Below the pieces are notes generated by a model. The model worked only from the letters and a program-made list of their open reading frames with translations. It made no database searches and was not told the origin of the DNA. Shown piece by piece: positions 1 through 9,773 of a stretch of 64,000 bases of DNA. Where the stretch lies: positions 62,001 to 126,000 of the forward strand of contig NZ_JAODUA010000005.1 in NCBI RefSeq assembly GCF_025399895.1. Direction: 5' to 3'. A program made the translations under genes and the position numbers. The stretch's first letter is position 1. Every line of letters begins with the position of its first letter. This DNA comes from Streptomyces sp. ASQP_92. Its GTDB lineage: Bacteria; Actinomycetota; Actinomycetes; Streptomycetales; Streptomycetaceae.

Positions 1-567
1 TCCCTCCTGGACCGGGTGCGGGGCGAGACCGGGGGATCACCGGCGTACGAGCGGCTGATCGCCACCGTCGACCACGGCGAGCTGGCGGCGGTGCTCGTCG
101 AGCCCGAACGCCCGCTCTGGGCGCGGGAGATCGCGGCGTTCCGGCTCGGTGTCGCGGGGGACCGGCGGGCTTTCGAGGCGCTGATCCTGCTGCTCAACCA
201 CCGCGATCCGGAACGCTGTGTCACCGCCGCGTACGCCCTGGCCAGACTGGGCGACCCGCGGACCGCGCGCGCCGCCGCGGCGCTTGCCACCAACGAGCTG
301 CGCACGGCCTATGCCCTGCACCCGGTCCGGCTGCTCACCGCGCTGCGCGCCCCCGAGTCCGTACCCGCCCTGATCAAGACGCTGCGGCCGCTGCTCTCAC
401 CGCACAGCCCGTACTGGCGGGTGGCCCAGGCCTGCATCGAAGGGCTGGGCGAGCTCGGCGACCGGCAGGCCGTCGAGGTGCTGACCGAAGCCCTGGCCCA
501 CCCGCGCCTCGCGCGGTCGGCCGCCTGGGCGCTGCGCCGGATCGGGGCGGGCCGGGGGCGGGGCTAG
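1..567 (+). CDS. HEAT-repeat protein, 5' end outside the window
   Basis: The frame is open from base 1, so the gene starts upstream of the window; at least 188 residues are visible. The protein is built of helical pairs with the HEAT/PBS-lyase repeat look: motifs such as RRAFEALILLLNHRDP, CVTAAYALARLGDP, and QAVEVLTEALAHP recur about every 30 residues. Such Ala/Leu-rich solenoids are usually protein-binding scaffolds; no catalytic residues are visible. A GTG at base 16 could also start translation, but the upstream frame has no stop. The stop codon overlaps that of the convergent RidA gene by three bases. Confidence 0.8.
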   Translation, partial: SLLDRVRGETGGSPAYERLIATVDHGELAAVLVEPERPLWAREIAAFRLGVAGDRRAFEALILLLNHRDPERCVTAAYALARLGDPRTARAAAALATNELRTAYALHPVRLLTALRAPESVPALIKTLRPLLSPHSPYWRVAQACIEGLGELGDRQAVEVLTEALAHPRLARSAAWALRRIGAGRGRG

Positions 568-977
568 GCCTGCTCCTCCGTGGGCCCGGTCACCGCGAAC
601 GCCTCTATCTCCACCAGGAGTTCGGGCCGGAACAGGGCGCTGACCTGGACCGCGGAGCTGGCGGGCAGCTGGTCGGGGCCGATCACGGCGTCGCGGGCCG
701 CGCGGATGGCGGGCAGGTGGGCCACGTCGGTGGTGAAGTAGGTCAGCTTCACCACGTCGTCGAACGTGGCGCCGGCGGCGGCGAGGCAGCGGCGCAGGTT
801 CTCGAAGACCTGGTCGGCCTGGGCCCGCGCGTCTCCCTCGCCGACGACCTTGCCGTCCTCGTCGAGGGCGCACTGACCGGAGACGGCCACGAACCGGCCG
901 GTGCCCCAGACCACATGGCTGTAGCCCTGGCCGGGAGCGATGCCTTCGGGCGCGGAGATACGAGTCGGTGACGTCAT
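564..977 (-). CDS. RidA family protein (reactive enamine/imine deaminase-like)
   Basis: 137 residues, the usual RidA (YjgF/YER057c/UK114) length. The central stretch with GRFVAVSGQCALDEDGKVV, a QADQVFENLRRCLAAAGA helix and DVVKLTYFTTD is diagnostic. The family hydrolyses reactive 2-aminoacrylate-type enamines released by PLP enzymes; the arginine equivalent of the substrate-binding Arg lies in the later AIRAARDAV/ASSAVQV part, but I cannot align it with certainty. The ATG at 977 is chosen because family members start near it; an upstream in-frame ATG would add six residues (MREDGG) of no known role. It is transcribed towards the HEAT gene and shares no promoter with it. Confidence 0.88.
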   Translation of the reverse strand: MTSPTRISAPEGIAPGQGYSHVVWGTGRFVAVSGQCALDEDGKVVGEGDARAQADQVFENLRRCLAAAGATFDDVVKLTYFTTDVAHLPAIRAARDAVIGPDQLPASSAVQVSALFRPELLVEIEAFAVTGPTEEQA

Positions 978-1047
978 GCCGCCATCCTCGCGCACGCCGC
1001 TGACAACCGGCCCGCGCCCCGGGCTCCCGAGCGGTCGGCGGCCGGGC

Positions 1048-2085
1048 TCAGAGCAGGGTGAGCTGCGTCGGTTCGGGTTCGGCGGGCTCCGGCGCGGCCG
1101 GGATCCGGCGGGCGGCGCCGCGGTGTGCCGGGCCGATGCCGAACTCCGTGGCCAGCTCGTGCACTTGGCCGGTGATCCGGCGCTGGTACCACTTCGGCGC
1201 GTACGCCCCCTCCGCGTAGAGCCGTTCGTAGCGCCGCACCAGATGGGGGTGGTGCTCCCCCAGCCAGGTCATGAACCACTCGCGCGCGCCGGGCCGCAGA
1301 TGCAGCACGAGCGGGGTCACCGAGGTGGCGCCGGAGGCGGCGATGGCGCGGACGGTGGCGCGCAGCTGGTCGGGATGGTCCCCGAGGAAGGGGATCACCG
1401 GGGCCATCAGGACCCCGCAGCCGATGCCGTGTTCGGTCAGGGTGCGCACGACGTCGAGCCGGCGGTCGGGGGAGGGGGTGCCCGGCTCGACCGTGCGCCA
1501 CAGCTCCCGGTCGACGAAGCCCACCGAGACCGAGATGCCGACCTCCGTCACCGCGGCCGCCTGCTTGAGCAGCTCCAGATCGCGCAGGATGAGCGTGCCC
1601 TTGGTCAGGATGGAGAACGGGTTGGCGTGGTCGCGCAGGGCCTCGATGATGCCCGGCATCAGCCGGTAGCGGCCCTCCGCGCGCTGATAGCAGTCGACAT
1701 TGGTGCCCATCGCGATGTGCGATCCCTGCCAGCGGCGCGAGGCCAGATGCCCCCGCAGCAGCTCCGGCGCGTTCACCTTCACCACGATCTGCGAGTCGAA
1801 GCCGAGCCCGGTGTCGAGGCCGAGATAGCTGTGCGTCTTGCGGGCGAAGCAGTACACGCAGGCGTGCGAGCACCCCCGGTAGGGGTTGACGGTCCATTCG
1901 AACGGCATGCGGGAGGCGCCCGGCACCCGGTTGACGATGGAGCGCGCCCGCACCTCGTGGAAGGTGATCCCGCGGAACTCCGGGGTGTCGAAGGTCCGGG
2001 TGGTCACCGCGTCCGCGGCGAACAGCGCGGCCGCGCGGGCCGGGCCGGCCGAGGCGTCGTCGTCGGCGAGATTCTCCCAGCGCAT
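1048..2085 (-). CDS. Rv2578c family radical SAM protein
   Basis: 345 residues. The radical SAM Cx3Cx2C iron-sulfur motif is present as CSHACVYC, preceded by the NPYRGC element seen in the Rv2578c/SplB-like branch, and GTNVDCYQ follows. These proteins reductively cleave S-adenosylmethionine; spore photoproduct lyase and related DNA-lesion enzymes are their nearest well-known relatives, but the substrate of the Rv2578c group is not known to me. The start at 2085 has an AAGGAG ribosome site seven bases upstream; a longer frame to 2313 is not supported. A GAAC-N4-GTTC LexA-type box sits 54-65 bases upstream, which suggests induction by DNA damage. Confidence 0.9.
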   Translation of the reverse strand: MRWENLADDDASAGPARAAALFAADAVTTRTFDTPEFRGITFHEVRARSIVNRVPGASRMPFEWTVNPYRGCSHACVYCFARKTHSYLGLDTGLGFDSQIVVKVNAPELLRGHLASRRWQGSHIAMGTNVDCYQRAEGRYRLMPGIIEALRDHANPFSILTKGTLILRDLELLKQAAAVTEVGISVSVGFVDRELWRTVEPGTPSPDRRLDVVRTLTEHGIGCGVLMAPVIPFLGDHPDQLRATVRAIAASGATSVTPLVLHLRPGAREWFMTWLGEHHPHLVRRYERLYAEGAYAPKWYQRRITGQVHELATEFGIGPAHRGAARRIPAAPEPAEPEPTQLTLL

Positions 2086-2138
2086 GCACGCACTCCTTCG
2101 CTCCCGTGGGCCTTGTCGTTCACTCCCACCCCTGAATA

Positions 2139-2150
2139 GAACACTTGTTC
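2139..2150 (-). promoter_or_regulatory. LexA (SOS) box candidate
   Basis: GAACACTTGTTC fits the actinobacterial SOS-box core GAAC-N4-GTTC exactly. It lies in the divergent interval, 54 bases upstream of the radical SAM start codon and about 100 bases upstream of the SRPBCC gene. A TTGCGA hexamer on the minus strand, some 15-20 bases further upstream, could be the -35 element, putting the box across the core promoter where LexA would block it. Confidence 0.65.
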
Positions 2151-2248
2151 CCTTCTTGATCGCAACCCGGATTGTGACGGCGGAGGGGGAGGTGGTTGGC
2201 TTGGCCCACCCCGAAAACCCCGGAAACACACGTGCTGGAGGAAGAGCC

Positions 2249-2692
2249 ATGGCGCAGGTCGAGGCCACGACGGAGCGGATCATCGCGGCGGATCCGGAGA
2301 CCGTGTTCGACACGCTCGCCGACTACAAGAACGGCCGCCCGAAGCTCCTGCCGGAGCACTTCAGCGAGTACGAGGTCCGCGAGGGCGGCGACGGCGAGGG
2401 CACCCTCGTCCACTGGAAGCTCCAGGCCACCAGCAAGCGGGTGCGCGACTGTCTCCTGGAGGTCACCGAGCCCACCGACGGACAGCTCGTCGAGAAGGAC
2501 CGCAACTCCTCCATGGTCACCACCTGGACGGTCACGCCCGCGGGCGAGGGCCGCTCCAAGGTCGTCGTCAGCACCGTGTGGAACGGCGCCGGAGGCATCG
2601 GCGGATTCTTCGAAAGGACCTTCGCTCCCAAGGGGCTTGGCCGCATCTACGACGCGATGCTCGCCAAGCTCGCCGCCGAGGTCGAGAAGTAG
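2249..2692 (+). CDS. SRPBCC (START/polyketide-cyclase-like) family protein
   Basis: 147 residues with the helix-grip layout: an N-terminal strand TTERIIAADPETVFDTLADYKN, middle strands rich in Glu/Lys/Thr and a long C-terminal helix ending DAMLAKLAAEVEK. SRPBCC proteins bind hydrophobic ligands in a central cavity; this one resembles small stand-alone Streptomyces members of unknown ligand. The ATG is preceded by GGAGGAAG at good spacing. It is divergent from the radical SAM gene and shares the region containing the LexA-type box, though the box is closer to the other promoter. No catalytic residues can be assigned. Confidence 0.85.
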   Translation: MAQVEATTERIIAADPETVFDTLADYKNGRPKLLPEHFSEYEVREGGDGEGTLVHWKLQATSKRVRDCLLEVTEPTDGQLVEKDRNSSMVTTWTVTPAGEGRSKVVVSTVWNGAGGIGGFFERTFAPKGLGRIYDAMLAKLAAEVEK

Positions 2693-2879
2693 CCCTCGGC
2701 ACCCTCTCGTACGGTCACCGGTTCGGGTGGACTTCCGTTCCGGCCGGTTGTGCGCCGTAGGTGCTCCCGCCAGCGCTTAAGCCCCCGGCGCACGCCTGTC
2801 GCTCCACCCGCCCCGCTTGCCCCGCTTGTCGCCCAATGCGAGAAATGCCTCGGCGCAAGGGCGACGAGGGGAGAGTTAC

Positions 2880-5291
2880 GTGGGCGGGATCACTCTGGTG
2901 AAGGACGAGCGGGCCCCCGGGCCCGCTCCGGCTCCGGCGGAGCCGCCACCGGACCAACTCCCGCCGCCGCAGGCCCCGTTGGATCCCCGCCGGGTGCGCA
3001 TGATCTTCCTCGGTCTGATGCTCACCCTGCTGCTCGCGGCGCTCGACCAGATGATCGTCGCGACCGCGCTGCCCAAGATCGTCGGCGATCTGCACGGTCT
3101 GGACAAGGTCTCCTGGGCCGTCACCGCCTATCTGCTCGCCTCCACCATCGGGCTGCCGATCTACGGCAAGCTCGGCGACCTGTTCGGGCGCAAGCCCGTC
3201 TTCCAGTTCGCGATCCTCGTCTTCGTCGTGGGCTCGGCGCTGGCCGGCTGGTCGCACACGATGGACCAGCTCATCGCCTTCCGGGCGATGCAGGGCATCG
3301 GTGGCGGCGGACTCATGATCGGCGTCCAGGCGATCATCGCGGACATCGTGCCGCCGCGGCAGCGCGGCCGGTTCATGGGCCTGATCGGCGCCGTCTTCGG
3401 GCTCGCCTCGGTGGCCGGACCCCTGCTGGGCGGTTTCTTCACCGACCACGCCTCCTGGCGCTGGTGCTTCTACATCAACGTGCCCTTCGGCCTGGTCACC
3501 CTCGCCGTCATCACCGTCGTACTGAAGCTCCCCAGGCCCCGCGTCCGGCCGCGCCTGGACGTGCTCGGCATGCTGCTGCTCGCGGCGGCCTCGACCTGCC
3601 TGGTCCTGCTGACCAGTTGGGGCGGCACCGAGTACGCGTGGGGCTCACGGACCATCCTGGGTCTGGCCGCGGGCGCCGCCGGAACGACCCTGCTGTTCCT
3701 GGTCGTCGAGCACCACGCCGCCGAACCCGTCATCCCGCTGCGGCTGTTCCGCGACTCGATCTTCACCATCTCCGGGCTCGTCGGCGCGGTCATCGGCGTC
3801 GCCCTGTTCGGCGCCGCCAGCTATCTGCCGACCTTCCTCCAGATGGTCGACGGAGCCAGCGCCACCGAGTCCGGGCTGCTCGTCCTGCCCATGATGGGCG
3901 GCATCGTCGGCGCCTCGATCGTCTCCGGCCAGCTCATCAGCCGCACCGGCCACTACCGGATCTACCCGATCCTCGGCGGCGCGGTCTCCGCCGTCGGCAT
4001 GTGGCTGCTCTCCCGGCTCGGCACCGACACCCCGCGCCTGGACTACAGCATCTGGATGGCCGTGCTCGGCACCGGCATCGGCCTGGTCATGCCGGTCCTG
4101 ATCCTGGCCGTGCAGAACGCCGTGGACCCCGCCGACCTCGGCACCGCCACCAGCGCCAACAACTACTTCCGGCAGATCGGGGGCAGCGTCGGCGCCGCGG
4201 TCTTCGGCACCCTGTTCACCAACCGCCTCGCCCACGCCCTCACCGAACGGCTCCCGACCGGAGCCCGGCTGCCGGACCCCGAGTCGATCACCCCGCAACT
4301 CGTCCACGCCATGCCGCCCGAACTGCGCGACGGCTACATCCGGGCGTACGCCGACGCCATGCCCCGGGTCTTCCTCTACCTCGTGCCGGTGCTCGTGCTC
4401 GGCTTCGTCCTCGCCTTCTTCCTCAAGGAGAAACCGCTGGTGTCCCAGAACGCCCCCACCGCCGAGAGCTCCCCCGTGGCCGACACCGCGCCCCTGCCCC
4501 ACGCCCGCACCGCCCCAACGCCCGCCTACACGAGCGGTGTTCCGGTCTGCGGCACCGTGCAGCACCACGACGGGACCATCGTGCCGCGCGCCGCCCTCAC
4601 CCTCGTCGACGTACGCGGTCAGCAGGTCGGCCGCGGGGCCAGCGGCGCGGACGGGCGGTACGCGCTGAGCGTGCCCGGCGCCGGTTCCTACGTCCTGATC
4701 GCGGCGGCCGGGGGCCATCAGCCGCAGGCCGTCGCCGTCACCGTCGGCGAACGCCCGGTCGACCTCGACGTGGTGCTCGGCGGCGCCGGACGCCTCGCCG
4801 GCACCGTCGTCACCGCCGACGGCAGCCCGGTCCGGGACGCCGCCGTCACCCTCACCGACGTACGCGGCGAAGTCGTCGCCTCCACCCGCAGCGGGCGCGA
4901 AGGGGCCTATGTGATCGGCGAGTTGGTGGCGGGCGAGTACACCCTGGCCGCCAGCGCTCCGGCCTTCCGCCCGGCCGCGGTGCCGGTGAGCGTGCAGTCC
5001 TCCCGGGAGACCCGCCAGGACATCGAGCTGGCGGGCGGCGCGGTGCTGCGCGGCACGGTCCGCGCGGGCGGCGGCCGCCCCGTCGAGGACGCCCGGGTGA
5101 CCCTGCTCGACGCCGCGGGCAATGTGGTGGACACCCTCACCACCGGCCCCGACGGCACCTTCCGCTTCGTCGACTTGTCGTCGGGCGAGTACACGGTGAT
5201 CGCCGCGGGGTACCCGCCGGTGGCCACGGTGTTGCAGGTGGCGGGCGGGGGGAGGACGGAGCGGGACCTTCAACTCGGGCACGAGGACTGA
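2880..5291 (+). CDS. DHA2-type MFS exporter fused to three carboxypeptidase-regulatory-like repeats
   Basis: About 803 residues. Residues 40-525 form a 14-helix drug:H+ antiporter-2 domain: an [13 protein letters not shown] motif in helix 1, [11 protein letters not shown] loop 2-3, and a GGGGLMIG motif near helix 5. After a Pro/Ala linker, residues about 553-800 hold three tandem 80-residue beta-sandwich repeats, each with a GxVxxxDGxPVxxAxVTLxD core and a DGxYxxxxLxxGxYTxxA half, like carboxypeptidase regulatory or Cna-B domains. The GTG at 2880 has a GGGGAG site; a TTG start at 2817 is less likely. Function is probably efflux; the role of the tail is unknown. Confidence 0.88.
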   Translation: MGGITLVKDERAPGPAPAPAEPPPDQLPPPQAPLDPRRVRMIFLGLMLTLLLAALDQMIVATALPKIVGDLHGLDKVSWAVTAYLLASTIGLPIYGKLGDLFGRKPVFQFAILVFVVGSALAGWSHTMDQLIAFRAMQGIGGGGLMIGVQAIIADIVPPRQRGRFMGLIGAVFGLASVAGPLLGGFFTDHASWRWCFYINVPFGLVTLAVITVVLKLPRPRVRPRLDVLGMLLLAAASTCLVLLTSWGGTEYAWGSRTILGLAAGAAGTTLLFLVVEHHAAEPVIPLRLFRDSIFTISGLVGAVIGVALFGAASYLPTFLQMVDGASATESGLLVLPMMGGIVGASIVSGQLISRTGHYRIYPILGGAVSAVGMWLLSRLGTDTPRLDYSIWMAVLGTGIGLVMPVLILAVQNAVDPADLGTATSANNYFRQIGGSVGAAVFGTLFTNRLAHALTERLPTGARLPDPESITPQLVHAMPPELRDGYIRAYADAMPRVFLYLVPVLVLGFVLAFFLKEKPLVSQNAPTAESSPVADTAPLPHARTAPTPAYTSGVPVCGTVQHHDGTIVPRAALTLVDVRGQQVGRGASGADGRYALSVPGAGSYVLIAAAGGHQPQAVAVTVGERPVDLDVVLGGAGRLAGTVVTADGSPVRDAAVTLTDVRGEVVASTRSGREGAYVIGELVAGEYTLAASAPAFRPAAVPVSVQSSRETRQDIELAGGAVLRGTVRAGGGRPVEDARVTLLDAAGNVVDTLTTGPDGTFRFVDLSSGEYTVIAAGYPPVATVLQVAGGGRTERDLQLGHED

Positions 5292-5425
5292 CCTTTGGTC
5301 AATGCGTCCGGCATGTGCGCGCGGGCGTACGCCCATTCACCGGTTGGCTCCCGCGCGGCACCGCGGACCCCGTACGGTGGTGGTACAGCCGCCGTTTCTC
5401 GCGGCGGGGAAGGAGCCTCCCACCC

Positions 5426-7852
5426 ATGGACAGTGGTACTCCGCCGAAGCTGCCGCACCAGCTTGCCGTGGCCGGACGGATCCCGCTCGCCGTGATCGTC
5501 GTGGACGGCGACGGCCTGGTGTCGCACTGGTCATCCGGTGCGCGCAGGCTGTTCGGTCCCGGCAGGGAGGAAGCGGTCGGACGGCCCGCCGTCGATCTGC
5601 TGCCCGTCTCGGGGGCGCTGGAACAGCACTATGACGACTACGACGTCTTCGACGAGTTCGGCCCGGGGCTCGACGGCCCGCTCACCGGCCGCACCGCCTA
5701 CCCCAGCGCCGGCCGGGCCACCCTCAACGAGCCCGGCCGCGAGCGCAGCGACGTGCTGTGGTGGGCCTACCCGCTGGTCGGTCCCGGGGCCGAGCGGCTC
5801 CTGGTCCTCGCGGCCGACGCGGCCCAACTGCACCGGGAGGCCGATGACGACGACGGCTCCATCGAGCGGATAGCGCCCGGCTTCGCCCTGCACACCGACT
5901 TCCCCGGCGCCGACGAGCTGGCCCGGCGGCTGCCCGAGATCCTGCCCAGCATGAGCGTCGGCGAGAGCTCGCGGATCGTGGCCCAGGTCCTCGAACTCGG
6001 CTATCCCGTGCTGGAGTTCAGCCAGCACGACCGGGTGCCCGTCACCCCCGACTGGGGCGTGCCCCGGCGCGCCGAACACCGGCCCGGGCGCCGCCGGCAC
6101 CCCATGGAGCCGGTGGCGCGGACCCAGCCGCCCGCGCCCGAGTTCGCCGCCGACCTCGAATACGCGGCGGTGCGCGAGCGGCTCGAATTCCTCAACGAGG
6201 TCAGCGGCCGCATCGGTTCCTCGCTCGACCTGTCCCGCACCATCCAGGAGGTCAGCGCCGCCGTCGTGCCCCGCTTCACCGATGTCGCGGGCACCTATCT
6301 GCGCGAGCAGGTCATCGCGGGCGAGGGCTTCCCCGACGGGCCGCCCGACGCCCGCACCCTGTGGCACCGGGTCGCCCTGGAACACGTGGACGAGCCGGGC
6401 CGCTGGGACGATGTGGTGCCGGTCGGCGAGTCGATGCCGTTCCCCGCGCACACCCCGTTCTTCCAGTGCATGACATCCGGCGAGCCCGTGCTCGTACCGA
6501 GGATCAGCGAGCAGATGGGCACCGCCATCGCCTCGCAGTTCGACAAGCGCGACATCCGGCCGCTCATCAACGGCCGCTCGATGCTGGTGGTCCCGCTCAA
6601 GGCCCGCAACGTGGTGCTCGGCTTCATGATCCTGCTGCGGCACGCCGAACGGGCCGAGTTCAACGACATGGACCGCGTCACCGGCGCCGAACTGGCCGCG
6701 CGTGCCGGGCTCGTCCTCGACAACGCCCGTATGTACACCTACCAGGAGAGCGTCGCCGAGACCCTCCAGGACTCGATGCTGCCGCAGGTCGCCCCGCGCA
6801 TGGCGGGCTGCGACACGGCGACGCGCTATCTGCCCGGCACCCTGCTCGGCCGGGTCGGCGGGGACTGGTTCGACTCGATCAAGCTGCCCGGCTCGCGCAC
6901 CGCCCTGGTGGTCGGCGACGTGATGGGCCACGGCCTCAACTCGGCTGCGATGATGGGGCAGTTGCGCACGGCCGTCCAGACCATGGCCGCGCTGGACCTG
7001 CCGCCCGGCCAACTCCTGCGCAATCTCGACGACTTGGCCCAGCGCCTGGGCGAGCACTACCTCGCCACCTGTCTGTACGCCGTCTACGACCCCATCAGGG
7101 GCGAGCTCCTCATGGCCAACGCCGGCCATGTGCCGCCGGTGATCGTACGGTCGGCGGACGGCCGCAGCGAACTCCTCGAACTGCCCACCGGGGCGCCGAT
7201 CGGTGTCGGGGGAGTGCCCTTCGAGACGGCCCGTATCAAGGTCGAGCCCGGGGACCGGCTCGTCATGTGCACCGACGGGCTCGTCGAGGTGCGCGGTCAG
7301 GACATAGGCGTCGGCCTCGCCACGCTGTGCGAGTCGGCGGCGCACCCCGCGGCCTCCATGGACGACGCCTGCGACACGATCATCCGCGCCCTCAACACCC
7401 GGGGCGGCCGCAAGGACGACGTCGCCCTGCTGATGGCGCGGCTCAACGGCATCGCCCGCGAGGATGTCGCGCGGTGGCGGCTCGACGTCGATGCGGCCGA
7501 GGTCGGCCGGGCCCGCCGGCTGGTCCGCGAACAGCTCGCGCTGTGGGGCCTCGCGTCGGTCGCCGAGACGGTGGAGCTGCTGGTCAGCGAGGTCGTCACC
7601 AATGGGATCCGGCATGCGCACGGACGCCAGGTCGAGCTGCGTCTGGTGCGGAGCGAGGCGCTCCTGTGCGAGGTGGTCGACGACGACCACACCCTGCCGA
7701 CGCTGCTGAGCGCGGGCCCGGACGACGAGGCGGGCCGGGGCCTGCGCGTGGTCACCGCGCTGGCCCGGGAGTGGGGCACCAGCCGCACCGGCGACGGGAA
7801 GACCGTCTGGTTCGACGTGGCGCTCCCGCGCACACCCCGCCGAGGACGCTGA
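5426..7852 (+). CDS. PAS/GAF SpoIIE-type PP2C phosphatase with C-terminal anti-sigma-like ATPase
   Basis: 808 residues. A PAS-like sensor occupies roughly residues 15-120, a GAF domain 255-430, a SpoIIE PP2C phosphatase 455-680 (metal motifs GGDWFDSI, VGDVMGHG, TDGLVEVRG, KDDVALL), and an HATPase_c_2 domain 715-805 with SEVVTNGIRHAHG. Proteins of this design dephosphorylate anti-anti-sigma factors and may also act as serine kinases through the ATPase, tuning SigB/SigF-type sigma factors. The ATG at 5426 follows GGGGAAGGAG. It stands alone between the MFS gene and a methyltransferase; a suitable sigma factor lies 25 kb away at 32787. Confidence 0.92.
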   Translation: MDSGTPPKLPHQLAVAGRIPLAVIVVDGDGLVSHWSSGARRLFGPGREEAVGRPAVDLLPVSGALEQHYDDYDVFDEFGPGLDGPLTGRTAYPSAGRATLNEPGRERSDVLWWAYPLVGPGAERLLVLAADAAQLHREADDDDGSIERIAPGFALHTDFPGADELARRLPEILPSMSVGESSRIVAQVLELGYPVLEFSQHDRVPVTPDWGVPRRAEHRPGRRRHPMEPVARTQPPAPEFAADLEYAAVRERLEFLNEVSGRIGSSLDLSRTIQEVSAAVVPRFTDVAGTYLREQVIAGEGFPDGPPDARTLWHRVALEHVDEPGRWDDVVPVGESMPFPAHTPFFQCMTSGEPVLVPRISEQMGTAIASQFDKRDIRPLINGRSMLVVPLKARNVVLGFMILLRHAERAEFNDMDRVTGAELAARAGLVLDNARMYTYQESVAETLQDSMLPQVAPRMAGCDTATRYLPGTLLGRVGGDWFDSIKLPGSRTALVVGDVMGHGLNSAAMMGQLRTAVQTMAALDLPPGQLLRNLDDLAQRLGEHYLATCLYAVYDPIRGELLMANAGHVPPVIVRSADGRSELLELPTGAPIGVGGVPFETARIKVEPGDRLVMCTDGLVEVRGQDIGVGLATLCESAAHPAASMDDACDTIIRALNTRGGRKDDVALLMARLNGIAREDVARWRLDVDAAEVGRARRLVREQLALWGLASVAETVELLVSEVVTNGIRHAHGRQVELRLVRSEALLCEVVDDDHTLPTLLSAGPDDEAGRGLRVVTALAREWGTSRTGDGKTVWFDVALPRTPRRGR

Positions 7853-8076
7853 GCCCCCGCCTGCCGGGCGCCGACTCCGGCGCGAGCTGCGCTCACCTCA
7901 CCCGACGGCTCTCCCGTGCCCCGCCCCACGCGGCCCGCGCGCCGCGTTCGCTCCCCGGCGTCCTCAACTCCCCCTGGTCGAACGGCGGGTGAAGGTATGC
8001 GCCGGGTGCTTGTCCGGCGTACGCCCCTCGCGGTAGACCGATCTTGACACTGTGCATGCTGCCCGGGGAGACGGTC

Positions 8077-8823
8077 ATGAGCGTGACGAGCAAGTATCTG
8101 GACGCCTGGGAGGGGTTCTGGCGGGAGGCGCCGGACGAGACCGGGGCGGTCCTGTGGGACGCGGAACCGGCTCTCACCGCCGCCCGTCATCTGGCCCACT
8201 TCGCGGCCCGCATCGAACACCCCGAACTGCCGCTGATCGACCTCGGCTGCGGCAACGGCACCCAGACCCGCTATCTCGCGGCCCGCTACGCGCGGGTGAC
8301 CGGAGTGGACCTGTCCCTCGCCGCCGTCGAGCACGCCCGCAGCCAGGACCCGGACAAAGAGGCCCGGTTCGAGCAGCTGGACGCCACCGACTCCAAGGCC
8401 GTCCAGGCACTCCACGACCGGCTCGGCGACGCCAACGTGTACGTACGGGGCGTGCTGCACCAGTGCGAGCCCGCCGACCGTCAACCCCTGGCCGACGCCG
8501 TCGCCACCCTGCTCGGCCACGACGGCAGGGCCTTCGTGGTGGAGCTCGCCGAGGCCGCGAAACCGGTCCTGAGGGGCCTGGCCGAAAGCCCCCAGGGTCC
8601 GCCGCCCAAGCTGCGGCCGGTCTTCGCACACGGCATCGCGCCGGGCGAGGTGTCCGACGCGGCGCTGGTGGAGCTCTTCACGCAGGCGGGCCTGAGCGTG
8701 GTCGCCGAGGGCCAACTCCCGCTCGTCACCACCGAGTACACCCCCGACGGCCGCCGCATCGAGCTGCCGTCCAGGTGGCTGGTCCTGGCCGGGCCCGGCG
8801 GCGCGGACACCCGGGCGTCCTGA
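8077..8823 (+). CDS. class I SAM-dependent methyltransferase
   Basis: 248 residues. The SAM-binding motif I is clear (LIDLGCGNGTQTRYLAARY), followed by the acidic residue at the end of beta-2 in VTGVDLS and a DATD motif after strand 3. The substrate is not evident; the fold is the small-molecule type. ATG at 8077 has GGGGAG seven bases upstream. A possible promoter lies just upstream (TTGTCC, 18 bases, TAGACC). It is convergent with the VOC gene, with 17 bases between the stop codons, and appears to be a single-gene unit. Confidence 0.88.
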   Translation: MSVTSKYLDAWEGFWREAPDETGAVLWDAEPALTAARHLAHFAARIEHPELPLIDLGCGNGTQTRYLAARYARVTGVDLSLAAVEHARSQDPDKEARFEQLDATDSKAVQALHDRLGDANVYVRGVLHQCEPADRQPLADAVATLLGHDGRAFVVELAEAAKPVLRGLAESPQGPPPKLRPVFAHGIAPGEVSDAALVELFTQAGLSVVAEGQLPLVTTEYTPDGRRIELPSRWLVLAGPGGADTRAS

Positions 8824-8840
8824 GTGCGCGGGCCGCGCGG

Positions 8841-9668
8841 CTAGCCGTTGGCGCTGAGGGTGAAGGTGGCTCCGTCGGGATCGCTGAGGCGGACCCAGGG
8901 GCCGGTGGCCGACGTGCCTTCGGCGAGGACGGTGGCGCCGTGGGCGCGGGCCCTGTCGGTGTGGCTGTGCGGGTCCTCGACGGCGAAGTGGGTGTGCCAG
9001 TACGGGCGCAGACCGGGGTCGGGGGCCGCCTCCACCGCGCCCGAGGAGAGCCGCGCGACGATGTGCCCGCAGTGGCTCAGGAGCACTTCGTCGTGTTCGT
9101 AGCGGACCTCGCAGCAACCGGGACGGCGGCTGGCCCAGTCGAGGACCTCGCCGTAGAAGATCGCCGCGTCGAACGCGTCCCGGGTGTGCAGCCGGGTCCA
9201 GGCGGGCGCACGGTCCCGCCACGCCTCCCAGTTCGTGACCAGCGGGCCCTGCCAGATGCCGAACACGGCGCCGTCACGGTCGGCGGCCAGCGCGCCGCGC
9301 CCCTTTTGCAGGGCCACCGGCCCGACCGCCACCGTGGCACCGCGTTCGCGGATACGGGCCGCGGTGACATCGGCGTCCTCGACCGCGAAGTACGGGGTCC
9401 AGGCGACCGCGACCTGGAGGGAGGGGGCGAGCGCGCCGATTCCGGCGACGGGCGCCCCGTCGGCGAGGGCGACCCGGAACTCCTCGCCGAGCGACCCGGG
9501 CCGGAACGTCCAGCCCATCACCGCACCGTAGAAGTCGAGCGCGGCGCCCAGGTCGCGAGCCATCAGGCTCACCCAGCACGGCGCCCCGCACATGGCCGCA
9601 CTCGACTCGGCCACGGGAGGCGGACCGTCCGGGGCCAAGGGGTGCGCACTGCTCGGTGGCGGCGTCAC
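8841..9668 (-). CDS. VOC family protein with two glyoxalase/bleomycin-resistance-like domains
   Basis: About 275 residues carrying two VOC modules, the first starting at PCWVSLMARDLGAALDFYG and the second at WTRLHTRDAFDAAIFYGEVL; each ends with an ED-A/H-type strand (FAVEDADV, FAVEDPHS). Two-module VOC proteins form one metal or ligand site per pair, and in Streptomyces are commonly resistance or small-molecule-modifying proteins. Start uncertain: GTG at 9668 has GAGGG upstream, while an ATG at 9698 would give 285 residues without a clear ribosome site. Substrate cannot be inferred. Confidence 0.85.
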   Translation of the reverse strand: MTPPPSSAHPLAPDGPPPVAESSAAMCGAPCWVSLMARDLGAALDFYGAVMGWTFRPGSLGEEFRVALADGAPVAGIGALAPSLQVAVAWTPYFAVEDADVTAARIRERGATVAVGPVALQKGRGALAADRDGAVFGIWQGPLVTNWEAWRDRAPAWTRLHTRDAFDAAIFYGEVLDWASRRPGCCEVRYEHDEVLLSHCGHIVARLSSGAVEAAPDPGLRPYWHTHFAVEDPHSHTDRARAHGATVLAEGTSATGPWVRLSDPDGATFTLSANG

Positions 9669-9773
9669 GAAAACCCTCGCTCTCAGGTGTTCCGGCATAC
9701 CGGCACATAGACCTCATCAGTATCCCGCGCCTCGCCCCCGGCCGCATGTCGGCCGGTCGCCGGGCGCGAGCGC

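Noticed and set aside
2750..7852. A 1700-codon open frame spanning the MFS gene and the SpoIIE phosphatase gene
   Set aside because: The first half is an out-of-frame, Arg/Pro-rich shadow of the MFS gene; only the part from 5426 is a real protein.
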